From Dechloromonas sp. ZY10 (GTDB lineage Bacteria > Pseudomonadota > Gammaproteobacteria > Burkholderiales > Rhodocyclaceae), in contig NZ_CP144212.1 of the NCBI RefSeq assembly GCF_041378895.1, positions 2,837,501 to 2,901,500 of the forward strand: a stretch of DNA of 64,000 nucleotides, written 5' to 3'. Under the pieces are notes generated by a model that saw nothing but the letters and a program-made list of their open reading frames with translations, made no database searches and was not told the origin of the DNA. The position numbers were made by a program, and so were the translations under genes. Of this stretch, positions 30,182-39,241 are shown one piece after another (position 1 is the first letter of the stretch; every line of letters begins with the position of its first letter).

Positions 30182-30982
30182 TTGGATGATCCTGTCCACG
30201 ATTCGTTCCCACCCACTACCGGATGGCGCCAACTCAGCCACTTGAGCACCCAGCTACTTGCTCGCCTGGGCTGCTACCTCGGCAACTTGCTGGCCTCGCA
30301 CTGCCTGTTGTGCGGGGCAGCCAGTGGCAACGACCCAGTTTGCCCGGCCTGCGCCGGCGAACTGCCGCGTCTCCTCCCCGGCGACAGCTGCCCTTGCTGC
30401 GGCGAAGGCGGTAGCGGCGGCGCAGTCTGCGGCCGCTGTCTGCGCCAGCCGCCGCCCTTCCGGTCAACCTCCGCTGCTTGGCGTTACGCTTTTCCTGCCG
30501 ATCGCCTGGTTCAAGCCCTTAAATACCAGCATCGCCTGGCCCTTGCCGGCTGGCTGGGACGCCAACTGGCGAGCAGCATCACCGTTCCGGACTGCGACTG
30601 GATCATTCCCCTGCCGCTACACCCTGAACGACTAGCCGAGCGCGGCTTCAACCAATCCCAGCTGATTGCCGAAGCACTCGGAAAATGCCTGCGGCGGCCC
30701 GTCGACCGTGACAGCCTGGTCCGCATCCGGCCAACCCCACCGCAGGCGGCGCTCGCCTATCGCCGGCGTCAAGCCAACGTCCGCGGCGCTTTTGCTTGCC
30801 AGCGCGATTTTCGCCAGCAGCGCCTACTGCTGGTCGACGACGTGATGACCACCGGTGCCACCCTGCGCGAAGCCGCCCGTGTATTGCGTTTACATGGCGC
30901 ATCTGAAATTCGGCTGGCGGTGGTGGCTCGCGCCCAGCGCGACGACCGGAGAATTCTGCTCAGGCCCGATTCCATGGTTTAA
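30182..30982 (+). CDS. comF: ComF family protein (phosphoribosyltransferase-like)
   Basis: This protein of about 266 residues has an N-terminal double zinc finger ([21 protein letters not shown] and [17 protein letters not shown]) and a C-terminal PRPP-type domain with [21 protein letters not shown]. ComF is needed for natural transformation in several bacteria. I chose the TTG at 30182 because GGAGG precedes it; the true start could be nearby. It is divergent from bioB. One copy of the iterated repeat (30701-30710) lies in the gene. Confidence 0.88.
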   Translation: MDDPVHDSFPPTTGWRQLSHLSTQLLARLGCYLGNLLASHCLLCGAASGNDPVCPACAGELPRLLPGDSCPCCGEGGSGGAVCGRCLRQPPPFRSTSAAWRYAFPADRLVQALKYQHRLALAGWLGRQLASSITVPDCDWIIPLPLHPERLAERGFNQSQLIAEALGKCLRRPVDRDSLVRIRPTPPQAALAYRRRQANVRGAFACQRDFRQQRLLLVDDVMTTGATLREAARVLRLHGASEIRLAVVARAQRDDRRILLRPDSMV

Positions 30983-31012
30983 TCCGCGCGATCACTCCCA
31001 CCATCCCGCCCC

Positions 31013-31489
31013 ATGTTCGCGATTGTTCTCTTTCAGCCGGAGATTCCTCCCAATACCGGCAACATCATCCGCCTTTGCGCCAATACCGGGACCGAACTGC
31101 ACCTGGTCGAGCCACTCGGGTTCAGTCTGGACGACAAGCACATGCGGCGCGCCGGCCTCGACTACCACGAATATGCCAGCATCCAGCGCCATGCCGACTG
31201 GGCCGACTGCTGCGCTGCGCTGGCCGGCCGCCGCTTGTTCGCCATGACCACCAAAGGACGGACCTCACCTTATGAAACCCGGCTGCAACCCGGTGATGTC
31301 TTCGTATTCGGCCGCGAAAGCGCCGGCCTCCCGCCCGAAATCCGCGAGCAGTTTCCGCCAGCACAACGCCTGCGCCTGCCGATGCTGCCGGAGCAGCGCA
31401 GCCTGAATCTTTCCAACGCCGCAGCGGTGACATTGTTCGAGGCCTGGCGCCAGAATGATTTCGCCGGCAGCCTCCACCTCGCCCCTTGA
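31013..31489 (+). CDS. trmL: tRNA (cytidine(34)-2'-O)-methyltransferase
   Basis: This 158-residue SPOUT methyltransferase starts MFAIVLFQPEIPPNTGNIIRL and contains FGRESAGLPPEI and LPMLPEQRSLNLSNAAAVTLFEAW, the trefoil-knot motifs of TrmL. It methylates the wobble base of leucine tRNAs. Confidence 0.96.
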   Translation: MFAIVLFQPEIPPNTGNIIRLCANTGTELHLVEPLGFSLDDKHMRRAGLDYHEYASIQRHADWADCCAALAGRRLFAMTTKGRTSPYETRLQPGDVFVFGRESAGLPPEIREQFPPAQRLRLPMLPEQRSLNLSNAAAVTLFEAWRQNDFAGSLHLAP

Positions 31490-31507
31490 CCAGATCGGGA
31501 TTGCCGC

Positions 31508-31741
31508 CTACTTGAGGTCTGTGACGGCTTCGCCAAGCGCCCGCGCCTCCTCGTCGGCAGCCTGCAACAACCAGCAGAGATCAGCCCCTTGCAATGGCAA
31601 GGGCACCATCCGGTTACGCCGCCAGATGAATACCGGGCCGAAAGGCAGATAACGCGCCAAGACGTCACCCTGCGGGCCAACGCCAAAAAATGGCCATCCC
31701 GCATCCACCCGTTGCTTGAGTTCGCTTGCAGTCATGATCAT
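31508..31741 (-). CDS. Small conserved-looking hypothetical protein
   Basis: A 77-residue protein starting MIMTASELKQRVDAGWPFFGVGPQGDVLARY. I do not recognise a family. GGGAG seven bases before the ATG at 31741 supports translation. It contains many aromatic residues and no signal peptide or helix-turn-helix. It lies downstream of the gpsA terminator and is convergent with trmL. Confidence 0.55.
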   Translation of the reverse strand: MIMTASELKQRVDAGWPFFGVGPQGDVLARYLPFGPVFIWRRNRMVPLPLQGADLCWLLQAADEEARALGEAVTDLK

Positions 31742-31796
31742 CAGTGTTCTCCCGGCGGATTCAGCACAGTTCAGTGTGCGCCGGTTGCGCCGGCTG

Positions 31797-31836
31797 GACA
31801 AGCAAAAGGCCGCACGCAGGCGGCCTTTTGCTTGTC
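31797..31836. terminator. Intrinsic terminator after gpsA
   Basis: A 17-bp stem (31797-31813 with 31820-31836) has a 6-base loop and includes AAAAGGCCGC/GCGGCCTTTT. It sits 18 bases beyond the gpsA stop. Confidence 0.8.
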
Positions 31837-31853
31837 CAGGATACTTCTCTGAC

Positions 31854-32843
31854 TCAGGCTGCCTCGACGCGAGGGTCGCGTGCCATCAGTAACTCAACCG
31901 CCTCGACCGCGCTACACTGGCCAGCAAGAACCGCCGCCACTGCCTGCGAAATCGGCATTTCGACCCCCAGTTCGCCAGCCAGGCGGGCAACTTCACGGGC
32001 GGTGTAAACCCCTTCGGCCACATGCCCGAGCTCTTCCAGAATCTGCGGCAATGATTTGCCCTCGGCCAGCGCCAAACCAACCCGGCGGTTGCGTGACAGA
32101 TCCCCGGTACAGGTCAGGATCAGGTCGCCCATACCGGCCAGCCCCATGAAGGTCTCCCGCTTGGCGCCAAGGGCTTCGCCCAGACGCGCAATCTCTGCCA
32201 GACCGCGGGTCAACAACGCTGCCCGGGCATTGTGGCCAAGCCCCAGGCCGTCACAAACACCGGCAGCAATCGCCAGCACATTCTTGACTGCACCGCCGAC
32301 CTCGACACCGACCAGATCGTCATTGGCATAAATGCGCAGCCGCTGGGTATGCAGTTCGTGCGCTGCCTGACGGGAAAAATCGACGGAATTGGCGGCCAAG
32401 GCTACGGCGGTCGGCTGCCCCGCAGCAACTTCCTCAGCAAAACTCGGACCGGACAACACCCCGGACAAAACCCCCTTGCCCAGGACCTCGGCGACCACCT
32501 GATGCGGCAAACGCCCAGTCCCGGCCTCAAAGCCCTTGCAGACCCAGATCAACGGGCGAACCACACCCTGATCGTGCAGAATCTGCAGCGTCGGACGCAG
32601 ACCGGCCGTTGGTGTGGCAATCAGCAGCAACTCAGCCGGCGCAACGGCGCTGGCAAAATCAGTTGCCACCTCGACGTTCTCCGGCAAACGATAGCCTGGG
32701 AAAAAACGCCGATTTTCACGGGTCGACCGTAAATCTTCGGCGACATCGGATTCGCGGGTCCACAGAGTCACCGCATGCTTGCCGGCAAACGCGATTGCCA
32801 GCGCGGTTCCCCAGGCACCGGCCCCCAGAACGGTAATCTTCAT
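31854..32843 (-). CDS. gpsA: Glycerol-3-phosphate dehydrogenase [NAD(P)+]
   Basis: This 329-residue enzyme makes sn-glycerol-3-phosphate from dihydroxyacetone phosphate for phospholipids. The Rossmann motif is [18 protein letters not shown] at the N-terminus; further signatures are [20 protein letters not shown] and the catalytic lysine in [14 protein letters not shown]. The start overlaps the SH3 gene by four bases. An iterated-repeat variant lies at 32714-32733, in codons for about residues 38-43. Confidence 0.96.
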   Translation of the reverse strand: MKITVLGAGAWGTALAIAFAGKHAVTLWTRESDVAEDLRSTRENRRFFPGYRLPENVEVATDFASAVAPAELLLIATPTAGLRPTLQILHDQGVVRPLIWVCKGFEAGTGRLPHQVVAEVLGKGVLSGVLSGPSFAEEVAAGQPTAVALAANSVDFSRQAAHELHTQRLRIYANDDLVGVEVGGAVKNVLAIAAGVCDGLGLGHNARAALLTRGLAEIARLGEALGAKRETFMGLAGMGDLILTCTGDLSRNRRVGLALAEGKSLPQILEELGHVAEGVYTAREVARLAGELGVEMPISQAVAAVLAGQCSAVEAVELLMARDPRVEAA

Positions 32844-33283
32844 AGCCCCCACACCTGCATGCTGCGGATGAAACCGGTTGCGCCATCGCGATGACGCACC
32901 TTGACCCAACCGACGGTCGCCTTATCAAGATATTCCAAGGCAACCCATTTATCGACTTCCAGCACCAAGGGTGCATCGGGGCGGTCCGCCTGACGGATTT
33001 CGCCGCGCGCAGCGGTCACCAGCAAGGTGCGCTTCTCCGCCAGAAATTTTGTTTCAATCCACGCCAGCGTTCCCTCGGCATCGCGAACCTTGCTCCACCC
33101 CTCCAGCCGAACCACCACCTCGACCGGAGTCAGGGCCTTGATCAGATAGAGCTTCTTGCCTTTTTGCGAAGGCGAGTCGTAGAGCACGGCAGCTCCCGGC
33201 TCGACAGAGCGATAGTCAACCGCCTGCGCGTTGCCAAAGAGGGCAGCGCACAACACGAAGCACCAGATACGCCAGCGCGGCAT
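32840..33283 (-). CDS. Exported SH3-domain protein
   Basis: This 147-residue protein has a signal peptide ending at about FGNAQA and two bacterial SH3-like repeats. The first has [18 protein letters not shown] and [24 protein letters not shown]; the second is near [22 protein letters not shown]. Such domains bind peptidoglycan or protein ligands in the periplasm. Function is otherwise unknown. It lies between secB and gpsA. Confidence 0.85.
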   Translation of the reverse strand: MPRWRIWCFVLCAALFGNAQAVDYRSVEPGAAVLYDSPSQKGKKLYLIKALTPVEVVVRLEGWSKVRDAEGTLAWIETKFLAEKRTLLVTAARGEIRQADRPDAPLVLEVDKWVALEYLDKATVGWVKVRHRDGATGFIRSMQVWGL

Positions 33284-33287
33284 GGTC

Positions 33288-33749
33288 TTATTGCACCGGA
33301 ATTTCGGACGGTGCGGCAGCGGCGGCTTGCTCCTCCAGACGCTGCATGTACATTGCCTCGAAATTGACCGGCTGCAGAACGATCGGCGAGAAGCCGGCGC
33401 GGGTCACCGCATCGGAAACAACTTCGCGGGCATAGGGGAAGAGCAGGTTCGGACACGCCACCGCAATCAGCGGCTCAAGTTGCTCTTCCGGTACATTCAT
33501 GATGCGGAAGATACCGGCTTGGCCCACTTCGACCAGAAACACGGTTTTTTCGCCGACGGTAGCAGTGACGGTCACCGTCAGCACAACTTCGAAAACACCG
33601 TCGCCAAGACCCCGGCCGCCAGTATTCAGCTGGATTTCGACCTGCGGTGCTTCCTGCTCGAGGAAGATTTCGGGCGCATTCGGCACCTCGATCGACAAAT
33701 CCTTGACGTAAAGCTTTTCAATGCCGAAAACCGGCTGATTCTGTTCCAT
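33288..33749 (-). CDS. secB: Protein-export chaperone SecB
   Basis: This 153-residue tetrameric chaperone keeps preproteins unfolded and passes them to SecA. It has the N-terminal [16 protein letters not shown], the central [10 protein letters not shown] strands and [33 protein letters not shown] near the C-terminus. The grxC-secB-gpsA order matches E. coli. Confidence 0.98.
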   Translation of the reverse strand: MEQNQPVFGIEKLYVKDLSIEVPNAPEIFLEQEAPQVEIQLNTGGRGLGDGVFEVVLTVTVTATVGEKTVFLVEVGQAGIFRIMNVPEEQLEPLIAVACPNLLFPYAREVVSDAVTRAGFSPIVLQPVNFEAMYMQRLEEQAAAAAPSEIPVQ

Positions 33750-33796
33750 GATGTTCTTTCCAGACTATGAATTAAATACGGCGCCCGAGCGCCGCG

Positions 33797-34063
33797 TCAG
33801 GCCTCGCCTGCGAGCAGCGGCAACAGGCCGCCAGCCCGGTCGAGAGCAATCAGGTCATCGCAACCGCCAACATGCGTGGTACCGATGTAAATTTGCGGCA
33901 CGGTGCGCCGCCCGGTGCGCTGCATCATCTCGTCACGGCGAGCCGGATCGAGGTCAATCCGCACCTCCTCGATTTCACCGACTCCGCGGGCTGCCAGCAG
34001 CTGCTTGGCACGGATACAGTACGGACAGACTGCCGTGGTGTACATCAGCACGGGCGCACTCAT
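33797..34063 (-). CDS. grxC: Glutaredoxin 3
   Basis: This 88-residue thiol-disulfide oxidoreductase has the active site CPYC (residues 12-15), the cis-proline motif TVPQIYIG and the GGCDDL glutathione-binding segment. It overlaps the upstream rhodanese gene by four bases. Confidence 0.97.
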   Translation of the reverse strand: MSAPVLMYTTAVCPYCIRAKQLLAARGVGEIEEVRIDLDPARRDEMMQRTGRRTVPQIYIGTTHVGGCDDLIALDRAGGLLPLLAGEA

Positions 34064-34485
34064 TTGTTGCGACTACCTTTCTTGATCGGATAGCCGGCCC
34101 CGACCCAGGCATCAACGCCGCCTTCGAGGTTGTAGAGCTGGTTGAAACCCTGCTTGCCCAGATCGCGGCAGGCACGGTTCGAGCGCATGCCAGCAGCACA
34201 ACAGACGATCAGCGGCTTGTCCTTGTATTTCTCGATTTCGGCAAGTCGTTCGACCAGCTTGCCGGCCGGCAGGTTGATTGCATCCGGCAAATGCCCCTGG
34301 GCAAACTCTTCGGCCTCGCGCACATCAAGGACCACTGCATTTTCACGATTGATCAGCAAGGTCGCGGCTCCCGGATTGACCGCCGTGCCGGCCCGCCGGA
34401 CCAACGCCGGCCAAATCAGGCCCAAGCCGCTGATAACGACAATCGAGATCAGCAGGATATTCTGATAAACAAACTCCATCGGCAC
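34060..34485 (-). CDS. Membrane-anchored rhodanese-like protein
   Basis: This 141-residue protein has one N-terminal transmembrane helix (ILLISIVVISGLGLIWPAL) and a rhodanese domain with active-site loop CAAGMRS and the conserved LDVREAEEFAQGHLPDAINLP. Its sulfur donor or acceptor is unknown. It lies between an ArsR regulator and grxC in a redox-flavoured operon. Confidence 0.9.
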   Translation of the reverse strand: MPMEFVYQNILLISIVVISGLGLIWPALVRRAGTAVNPGAATLLINRENAVVLDVREAEEFAQGHLPDAINLPAGKLVERLAEIEKYKDKPLIVCCAAGMRSNRACRDLGKQGFNQLYNLEGGVDAWVGAGYPIKKGSRNK

Positions 34486-34488
34486 TAC

Positions 34489-34806
34489 TTACTCCTCCAC
34501 ACCGCAAAAGACTTCACGCATCATACCGACGAGTTGCAAAGTCCGCTGATCGCCCACGCGATAAAAAACCCGGTTGGCGTCCTTGCGGGTCAGCAACACG
34601 CCCTTTTCACGCAGAATGGCGAGATGTTGCGAAATATTGCTTTGCGACGTCCCGACGGCATCGACGATCTCCTGTACACAGGCTTCCTGATCGCCCAGCA
34701 CGCAGAGAATCTTCAGCCGCAAGGGATGGGCAATCGCCTTCAGCGCCCGTGCTGCAAGCTCGATATGCTCCTGCTTGTCGATCAGATTGAACGAAGGTGC
34801 TTCCAA
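34489..34806 (-). CDS. ArsR-family winged-helix regulator
   Basis: This 105-residue protein has the ArsR core ALKAIAHPLRLKILCVLGDQEACVQEIVDAVGTSQSNISQHLAILREKGVLLTRKDANRVFYRV. A cysteine in helix 3 (EACVQE) fits a thiol-responsive, BigR/SqrR-like possibility, but only one other cysteine is visible. The start is TTG at 34806. It leads the ArsR-rhodanese-grxC-secB-SH3-gpsA run; autoregulation is likely. Confidence 0.85.
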   Translation of the reverse strand: MEAPSFNLIDKQEHIELAARALKAIAHPLRLKILCVLGDQEACVQEIVDAVGTSQSNISQHLAILREKGVLLTRKDANRVFYRVGDQRTLQLVGMMREVFCGVEE

Positions 34807-34894
34807 GATAAAACCTCAGTTTGGTGAATGGATCATTATAAAATAAGGGATTCGGTTTCGCAGACCTTAATCCATATCACCTTGAGGAATCCGC

Positions 34895-36280
34895 GTGCGC
34901 GTGCCGCCGCCGCTTAGCCGTCCATCTCCCCGCTTGTTGTTTGCCCGCCGGGCGCTGGCCGGCACCTGCTGCCTGCTCACGCTGGCCGGGCTTCCCGCCG
35001 CCGCGAACCCACCGGCCAAAGGCCCTCAGGGCAAGGCACCGCCCCCTGAAATCGCTGAAAAACAGGCTGACCTTGGCGAGTTGAGGGGGCGCATCGAAAA
35101 CCTGCGCAAGGAGCTTTCAGCCAGCGAAGAAAGCAAAGCCAGCGCCGCCGACCGGCTCCGCGAATCGGAGCGGCAGATCTCACGCCTGGAACGCGAGGTA
35201 CACGAACTTGGCGAGCAACGCGGTCAACTGCAGAAAAAGCTGAAAAACCTCGAACAGCAATCGACCGAACTTGGCCAGACGCTGGCGCAGCAGCAGAACC
35301 GCCTGGAGCGACTGCTCTACCGGCATTACCTGCGCGGCAATCCGGACACCCTGCAATCCTTGCTCAACGGCGAGGACCCCAACCAGTTGGCGCGCGACCT
35401 GTATTATTTTTCGGCGATTGCGCAAGCCCGCAGCGAATTGATGGGCGAACTGAAAGACAACCTCGCTCGCAAGAAAGCACTGGCCAGCGAAACCAAGGCC
35501 CGCGCCGGCGAACTTGCGGAAATCGAGGCGGAGCAGCAAAAACGCCATAGCGAACTGCAAAAACAACGCGAACAACGCAAAACCTTGTACGCCCAACTGG
35601 CGGAAAAGGTGAACGCCCAGCGCAAGGAAATCGGCAGTCTGCAACAAAATGAAAAGCGGCTAACGCAACTGATTGATCGCCTATCCAAGATTCTTGCTGC
35701 CCAGGCCGCAGCCCGTGCAGCCGAAGCCGCAAAGGCTGCAGAGTCGGCTCGCCGGGCCAGCGAAGAAGCCTCCCGCCACAAAAAACGCGGCGAGGAACCC
35801 CCCGCCCGCACCACCAGCGAAGCGCCACGCAGCAGCAAGCCGGCTGAAGCCGAGAACCGCTACGAACCCGCCCCCAACGATGGCAGCTTTGCCCGCCAGA
35901 AAGGCAATCTCCGGCTTCCGGTACGCGGCAGCGTCAGCGGCCGCTTCGGCAGCCCACGCGAAGGCGGCGGCACCTGGCGCGGGCTGTTCATTCGCGCCAC
36001 CAGCGGGAGCGAAGTCAAGGCGGTAGCCAACGGCCGCGTCGTTTTTGCCGACTGGATGCGCGGTTTCGGCAATCTGCTGATTGTCGACCATGGCGACGGC
36101 TACCTCTCGATCTATGGCAACAACGAAGCGTTGCTCAAGCAGGTCGGGCAGAGCGTGCGCGGCGGTGAAAACATTGCCAGTGTGGGCAACAGCGGGGGCA
36201 ACCCGGAATCCGGTTTATACTTTGAAATTCGCCACCAGGGGCAACCCGTAGACCCGATGAAATGGGCCAGTTTGAAATGA
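34895..36280 (+). CDS. envC: Murein hydrolase activator EnvC
   Basis: This 461-residue exported protein has a signal peptide, a long coiled coil (about 55-280) rich in Glu/Lys/Gln, an Ala/Pro linker and a C-terminal LytM domain (about 350-460). The LytM domain is degenerate: the zinc-ligand histidine is replaced in GGTWRGLFIRATSGSEV, as in E. coli EnvC, so it should activate amidases rather than cut peptidoglycan. The start is GTG. The ctpA gene follows with a four-base overlap. Confidence 0.93.
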   Translation: MRVPPPLSRPSPRLLFARRALAGTCCLLTLAGLPAAANPPAKGPQGKAPPPEIAEKQADLGELRGRIENLRKELSASEESKASAADRLRESERQISRLEREVHELGEQRGQLQKKLKNLEQQSTELGQTLAQQQNRLERLLYRHYLRGNPDTLQSLLNGEDPNQLARDLYYFSAIAQARSELMGELKDNLARKKALASETKARAGELAEIEAEQQKRHSELQKQREQRKTLYAQLAEKVNAQRKEIGSLQQNEKRLTQLIDRLSKILAAQAAARAAEAAKAAESARRASEEASRHKKRGEEPPARTTSEAPRSSKPAEAENRYEPAPNDGSFARQKGNLRLPVRGSVSGRFGSPREGGGTWRGLFIRATSGSEVKAVANGRVVFADWMRGFGNLLIVDHGDGYLSIYGNNEALLKQVGQSVRGGENIASVGNSGGNPESGLYFEIRHQGQPVDPMKWASLK

Positions 36281-37695
36281 GCAAAGCCAAAACCTTCAGC
36301 CTCGTCCTCGGCGGCTTCGTCGCCGGCGCCTTGATCAGCCTTCACCTACCGGCCCTTGCCGAGAAGGAGAGCAAGGCAGGCCTGCCAATCGACGAATTGC
36401 GCACCTTCGCCGAAGTCTACAGCGCGATCAAGCAAGGCTACGTCGAGCCGGTCGAAGACAAGAAGATGATCACCAATGCCATCTCCGGCATGCTCTCCAA
36501 TCTCGACCCGCATTCCGCCTATCTTGATGCCGATGCCTTCAAGGATCTGCAGATTGGCGCCCAGGGCGAATTCGGTGGCCTCGGCATCGAAGTCGGCATG
36601 GAAGACGGCTTGGTCAAAGTCATTTCCCCGATCGAAGACACCCCGGCTTACCGTGCCGGAGTCAAATCCGGCGACCTGATCTTCAAGCTCGATGACACGC
36701 CGGTCAAGGGCCTGACCCTGTCGGAAGCAGTCAAGAAAATGCGCGGCAAACCGAAAACCTCGCTCAAGATTTCGATCTTGCGCAAGGGCGAAGTCAAGCC
36801 GCTCGAAATCACACTGGTCCGCGAAATCATCAAAGTCCAGAGCGTCAAATCCAAGCTGATTGAGCCGGGTTACGGCTGGGTTCGGATTACCCAGTTCCAG
36901 GAAAACACCACGGCCGAACTCGCCCGCCACCTGAACACCCTCTATAAAGATGGCAACCTGCGCGGCCTCGTGCTCGACCTGCGCAACGATCCGGGCGGCC
37001 TGCTCAACAGCGCCATCGGCGTCTCCGCGGCGTTCCTGCCGGCCGAGGTCAAGGTGGTCTCGACCGACGGCCGCACCGACGATGCCCGCCAGGAATTCCT
37101 TGCCCGCCCGCGCGACTACCTGCGCGGCACCAAGGAGGATCCGCTGCGGACGCTGCCGACCGATGTCAAGAAAGTGCAGATGGTGGTTCTGGTCAACGGC
37201 GGCTCGGCCTCGGCCTCGGAAATCGTCGCCGGAGCCCTGCAGGACTACAAGCGCGCCCGGATCATCGGCACCCAGACTTTTGGCAAGGGATCGGTGCAAT
37301 CGGTATTGCCGCTACCCGGCAACACCGCGATCAAGCTGACTACCGCCCGCTACTACACCCCGGACGGCCGCTCGATCCAGGCCAAGGGCATCACTCCCGA
37401 CATCGTTGTCGAAGAAACGCCAAACGGCAGCAATGGCCAACGCCTGCGCGAAGCCGACCTTGACCGTCACCTGATGAACGACAAGGAGAAGGAAGAGGCC
37501 AAAGCCGCAGCCAAGGAGGCGGCGAAGCCCAACAAGCCAGCAGCCAAGGCCGGCAACGGCGACAAGAAGGACAAGCCGGAGAGCGAGGACGAACTACCTC
37601 CGCGCCTTGAATACGCCAGCTCCAGCGATTACCAGTTCCAGCAGGCGCTGACTCTTCTCAAGGGCGGACAGATCGTGGAGAATAAGCCACAGTAA
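36277..37695 (+). CDS. ctpA: C-terminal processing peptidase (S41)
   Basis: This 472-residue periplasmic serine protease has a signal/anchor at residues 5-28 and a PDZ domain at about 85-170 with GEFGGLGIEVG. The catalytic serine is in NGGSASASEIVAG and the lysine in FGKGSVQSVLPL. A charged Lys/Ala/Glu linker lies near the C-terminus. It trims periplasmic peptidoglycan regulators in other bacteria. ATGA overlap with envC shows coupling. Confidence 0.96.
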   Translation: MSKAKTFSLVLGGFVAGALISLHLPALAEKESKAGLPIDELRTFAEVYSAIKQGYVEPVEDKKMITNAISGMLSNLDPHSAYLDADAFKDLQIGAQGEFGGLGIEVGMEDGLVKVISPIEDTPAYRAGVKSGDLIFKLDDTPVKGLTLSEAVKKMRGKPKTSLKISILRKGEVKPLEITLVREIIKVQSVKSKLIEPGYGWVRITQFQENTTAELARHLNTLYKDGNLRGLVLDLRNDPGGLLNSAIGVSAAFLPAEVKVVSTDGRTDDARQEFLARPRDYLRGTKEDPLRTLPTDVKKVQMVVLVNGGSASASEIVAGALQDYKRARIIGTQTFGKGSVQSVLPLPGNTAIKLTTARYYTPDGRSIQAKGITPDIVVEETPNGSNGQRLREADLDRHLMNDKEKEEAKAAAKEAAKPNKPAAKAGNGDKKDKPESEDELPPRLEYASSSDYQFQQALTLLKGGQIVENKPQ

Positions 37696-37719
37696 ATCGC
37701 CAACCCAAGGGAGGGTAGG

Positions 37720-38121
37720 ATGAACAGCGCAGACCTGAAGAAACAGCGGGAAATCCTCTTCGCCAAATTCCCTCCCGGCCAGGTGCCGGAAGCCGCCGAC
37801 GACCTCAGCCGCCTGGACGAGGTCGCCGTCGAGGCCCGCTACGAAAGGCGCTCGCTGGGGGTCGGCTACGATCTGCAGCAACACACCCTCCGCGACCTCG
37901 AAGAGCATCTGGAGGACAAAGGCTACCACCTCGACAACACCTTGATGAGCAAGCTGACGCGGGCGCTGATCCATTACGTCGAGGACACCCAGTTGCACAA
38001 CCTCGACGCTCCGGAAAAGCGCCTCAAGCGCTCCTCGCAGCACGCTTACGTCAAGGCTTGGGAACACCACCCGCACGGCGACCACGACGACACCCCGCCC
38101 GAATGGCGGGAATACAAATAG
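37720..38121 (+). CDS. Hypothetical protein, possible ferredoxin-like fold
   Basis: A 133-residue protein starting MNSADLKKQREILFAKFPPGQ. Its middle section (about 30-90: DEVAVEARYERRSLGVGYDLQQHTL, EHLEDKGYHLDN) resembles the beta-alpha-beta pattern of heavy-metal-associated domains but has no CxxC. The C-terminus is histidine- and acid-rich (HHPHGDHDD). Function is unknown. GGGAGG before the ATG supports translation. It lies between ctpA and moeB. Confidence 0.7.
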   Translation: MNSADLKKQREILFAKFPPGQVPEAADDLSRLDEVAVEARYERRSLGVGYDLQQHTLRDLEEHLEDKGYHLDNTLMSKLTRALIHYVEDTQLHNLDAPEKRLKRSSQHAYVKAWEHHPHGDHDDTPPEWREYK

Positions 38122-38174
38122 GATCAAGGACTCAGCCACCAGGATCCAACGCAACCTCGATCCTTGATCCTCAA
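38121..38174. repeat. Inverted GATCAAGGA/TCCTTGATC repeat
   Basis: GGATCAAGGA at the start and TCCTTGATCC near the end form an inverted pair around about 30 bases, just before moeB. A related set occurs at 40797-40874. Confidence 0.55.
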
Positions 38175-38990
38175 ATGAACGACCAGCAACTCCTCCGCTA
38201 CAGCCGCCACATTCTGCTCGATGCCCTAGGGGTTGAAGGTCAGCAATCGATTCTCGACAGTCACGCATTGATCATTGGCGCCGGCGGGCTCGGTTCGCCG
38301 GCCGCGTTGTATCTGGCCTCGGCGGGGATCGGCAAGATCACGCTGGTCGATGATGACAGCGTGGATTTCACCAACCTGCAACGCCAGATCATGCATTGTG
38401 AAGCGCGGGTCGGCATGGCCAAGGCCGAATCCGGGCGCCAGGCGCTGGCGGCGATCAATCCCGAGATTGAAGTTGTCCCGCTGATTCGCCGCCTGGCGGG
38501 AGCCGAGCTTGGCGCACTGGTCGCCAGCGCCGATCTGGTACTCGACTGCACCGACAATTTCGCGACCCGGCACGCGATCAACCGCGCCTGCGTGCAGCAC
38601 CGCAAGCCACTGGTTTCCGGCGCGGCGATCCGTTTTGACGGCCAGGTCAGCGTCTACGATTTGCGCCGCGACGACGCCCCCTGCTACCACTGCCTGTTTC
38701 CTGAAGGCGAGGATGTCGAGGAAGTACGCTGCGCGGTAATGGGCGTCTTTGCCCCGCTGACCGGCATCGTCGGCAGCATGCAGGCGGCCGAAGCGCTGAA
38801 GCTGGCGGCCGGCATCGGCCAGCCGCTGAACGGCCGACTACTGCTGCTCGACGCACTGAGCATGGAATGGCGCAGCGTCAAATTCCGCCGCGACCCGGAG
38901 TGCGCGGTCTGTCGCCCGGACTCGCGGGTCCGCAGTGGCGACTGGCGCGAAACCGAGGTGGACCAAGGCGCCCCCGCCTGCCGGCTCTGA
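38175..38990 (+). CDS. moeB: HesA/MoeB/ThiF-family adenylyltransferase
   Basis: This 271-residue E1-like enzyme adenylates a ubiquitin-like sulfur carrier (MoaD or ThiS). The nucleotide-binding motif is IIGAGGLGSPAALYLASAG near residue 33; zinc-binding CxxC pairs are CYHC and CAVC. A cysteine lies in EEVRCAVMGVFAPLTG. I chose the ATG at 38175 (MNDQQLLRYSRHILL). Whether it serves molybdopterin or thiamin synthesis cannot be told here. Confidence 0.9.
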   Translation: MNDQQLLRYSRHILLDALGVEGQQSILDSHALIIGAGGLGSPAALYLASAGIGKITLVDDDSVDFTNLQRQIMHCEARVGMAKAESGRQALAAINPEIEVVPLIRRLAGAELGALVASADLVLDCTDNFATRHAINRACVQHRKPLVSGAAIRFDGQVSVYDLRRDDAPCYHCLFPEGEDVEEVRCAVMGVFAPLTGIVGSMQAAEALKLAAGIGQPLNGRLLLLDALSMEWRSVKFRRDPECAVCRPDSRVRSGDWRETEVDQGAPACRL

Positions 38991-39028
38991 ACCCTCGGGA
39001 CAGCGATCAAGCACAGGAAAATCGACTT

Positions 39029-39048
39029 TTTCACGGTCGACCGTGAAA
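39029..39048. repeat. Full palindrome TTTCACGGTCGACCGTGAAA
   Basis: A perfect 20-bp palindrome of the iterated repeat lies in the 251-base gap between convergent moeB and ribD. The flanks (GGAAAATCGAC on the left, TTCCGAAAAACC on the right) extend the inverted similarity. The remaining gap (39049-39241) shows no gene I can support. Confidence 0.8.
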
Positions 39049-39241
39049 TTTCCGAAAAACCCTGGATTTACCCGGGGACAGGCAGAATATCCCTAGCCAG
39101 CGCGTGCGCAACGGCGCCTCAACCACCCCGCCTGACCCAACCCCGACGGCTCCAGCATGACGGGAGCAACAGAGCATTGATAGCGACAGCCCGTGTCCGG
39201 CCGGAGCAGCACAAACCTGCCCTCGCACCGCCTGCGTCAGG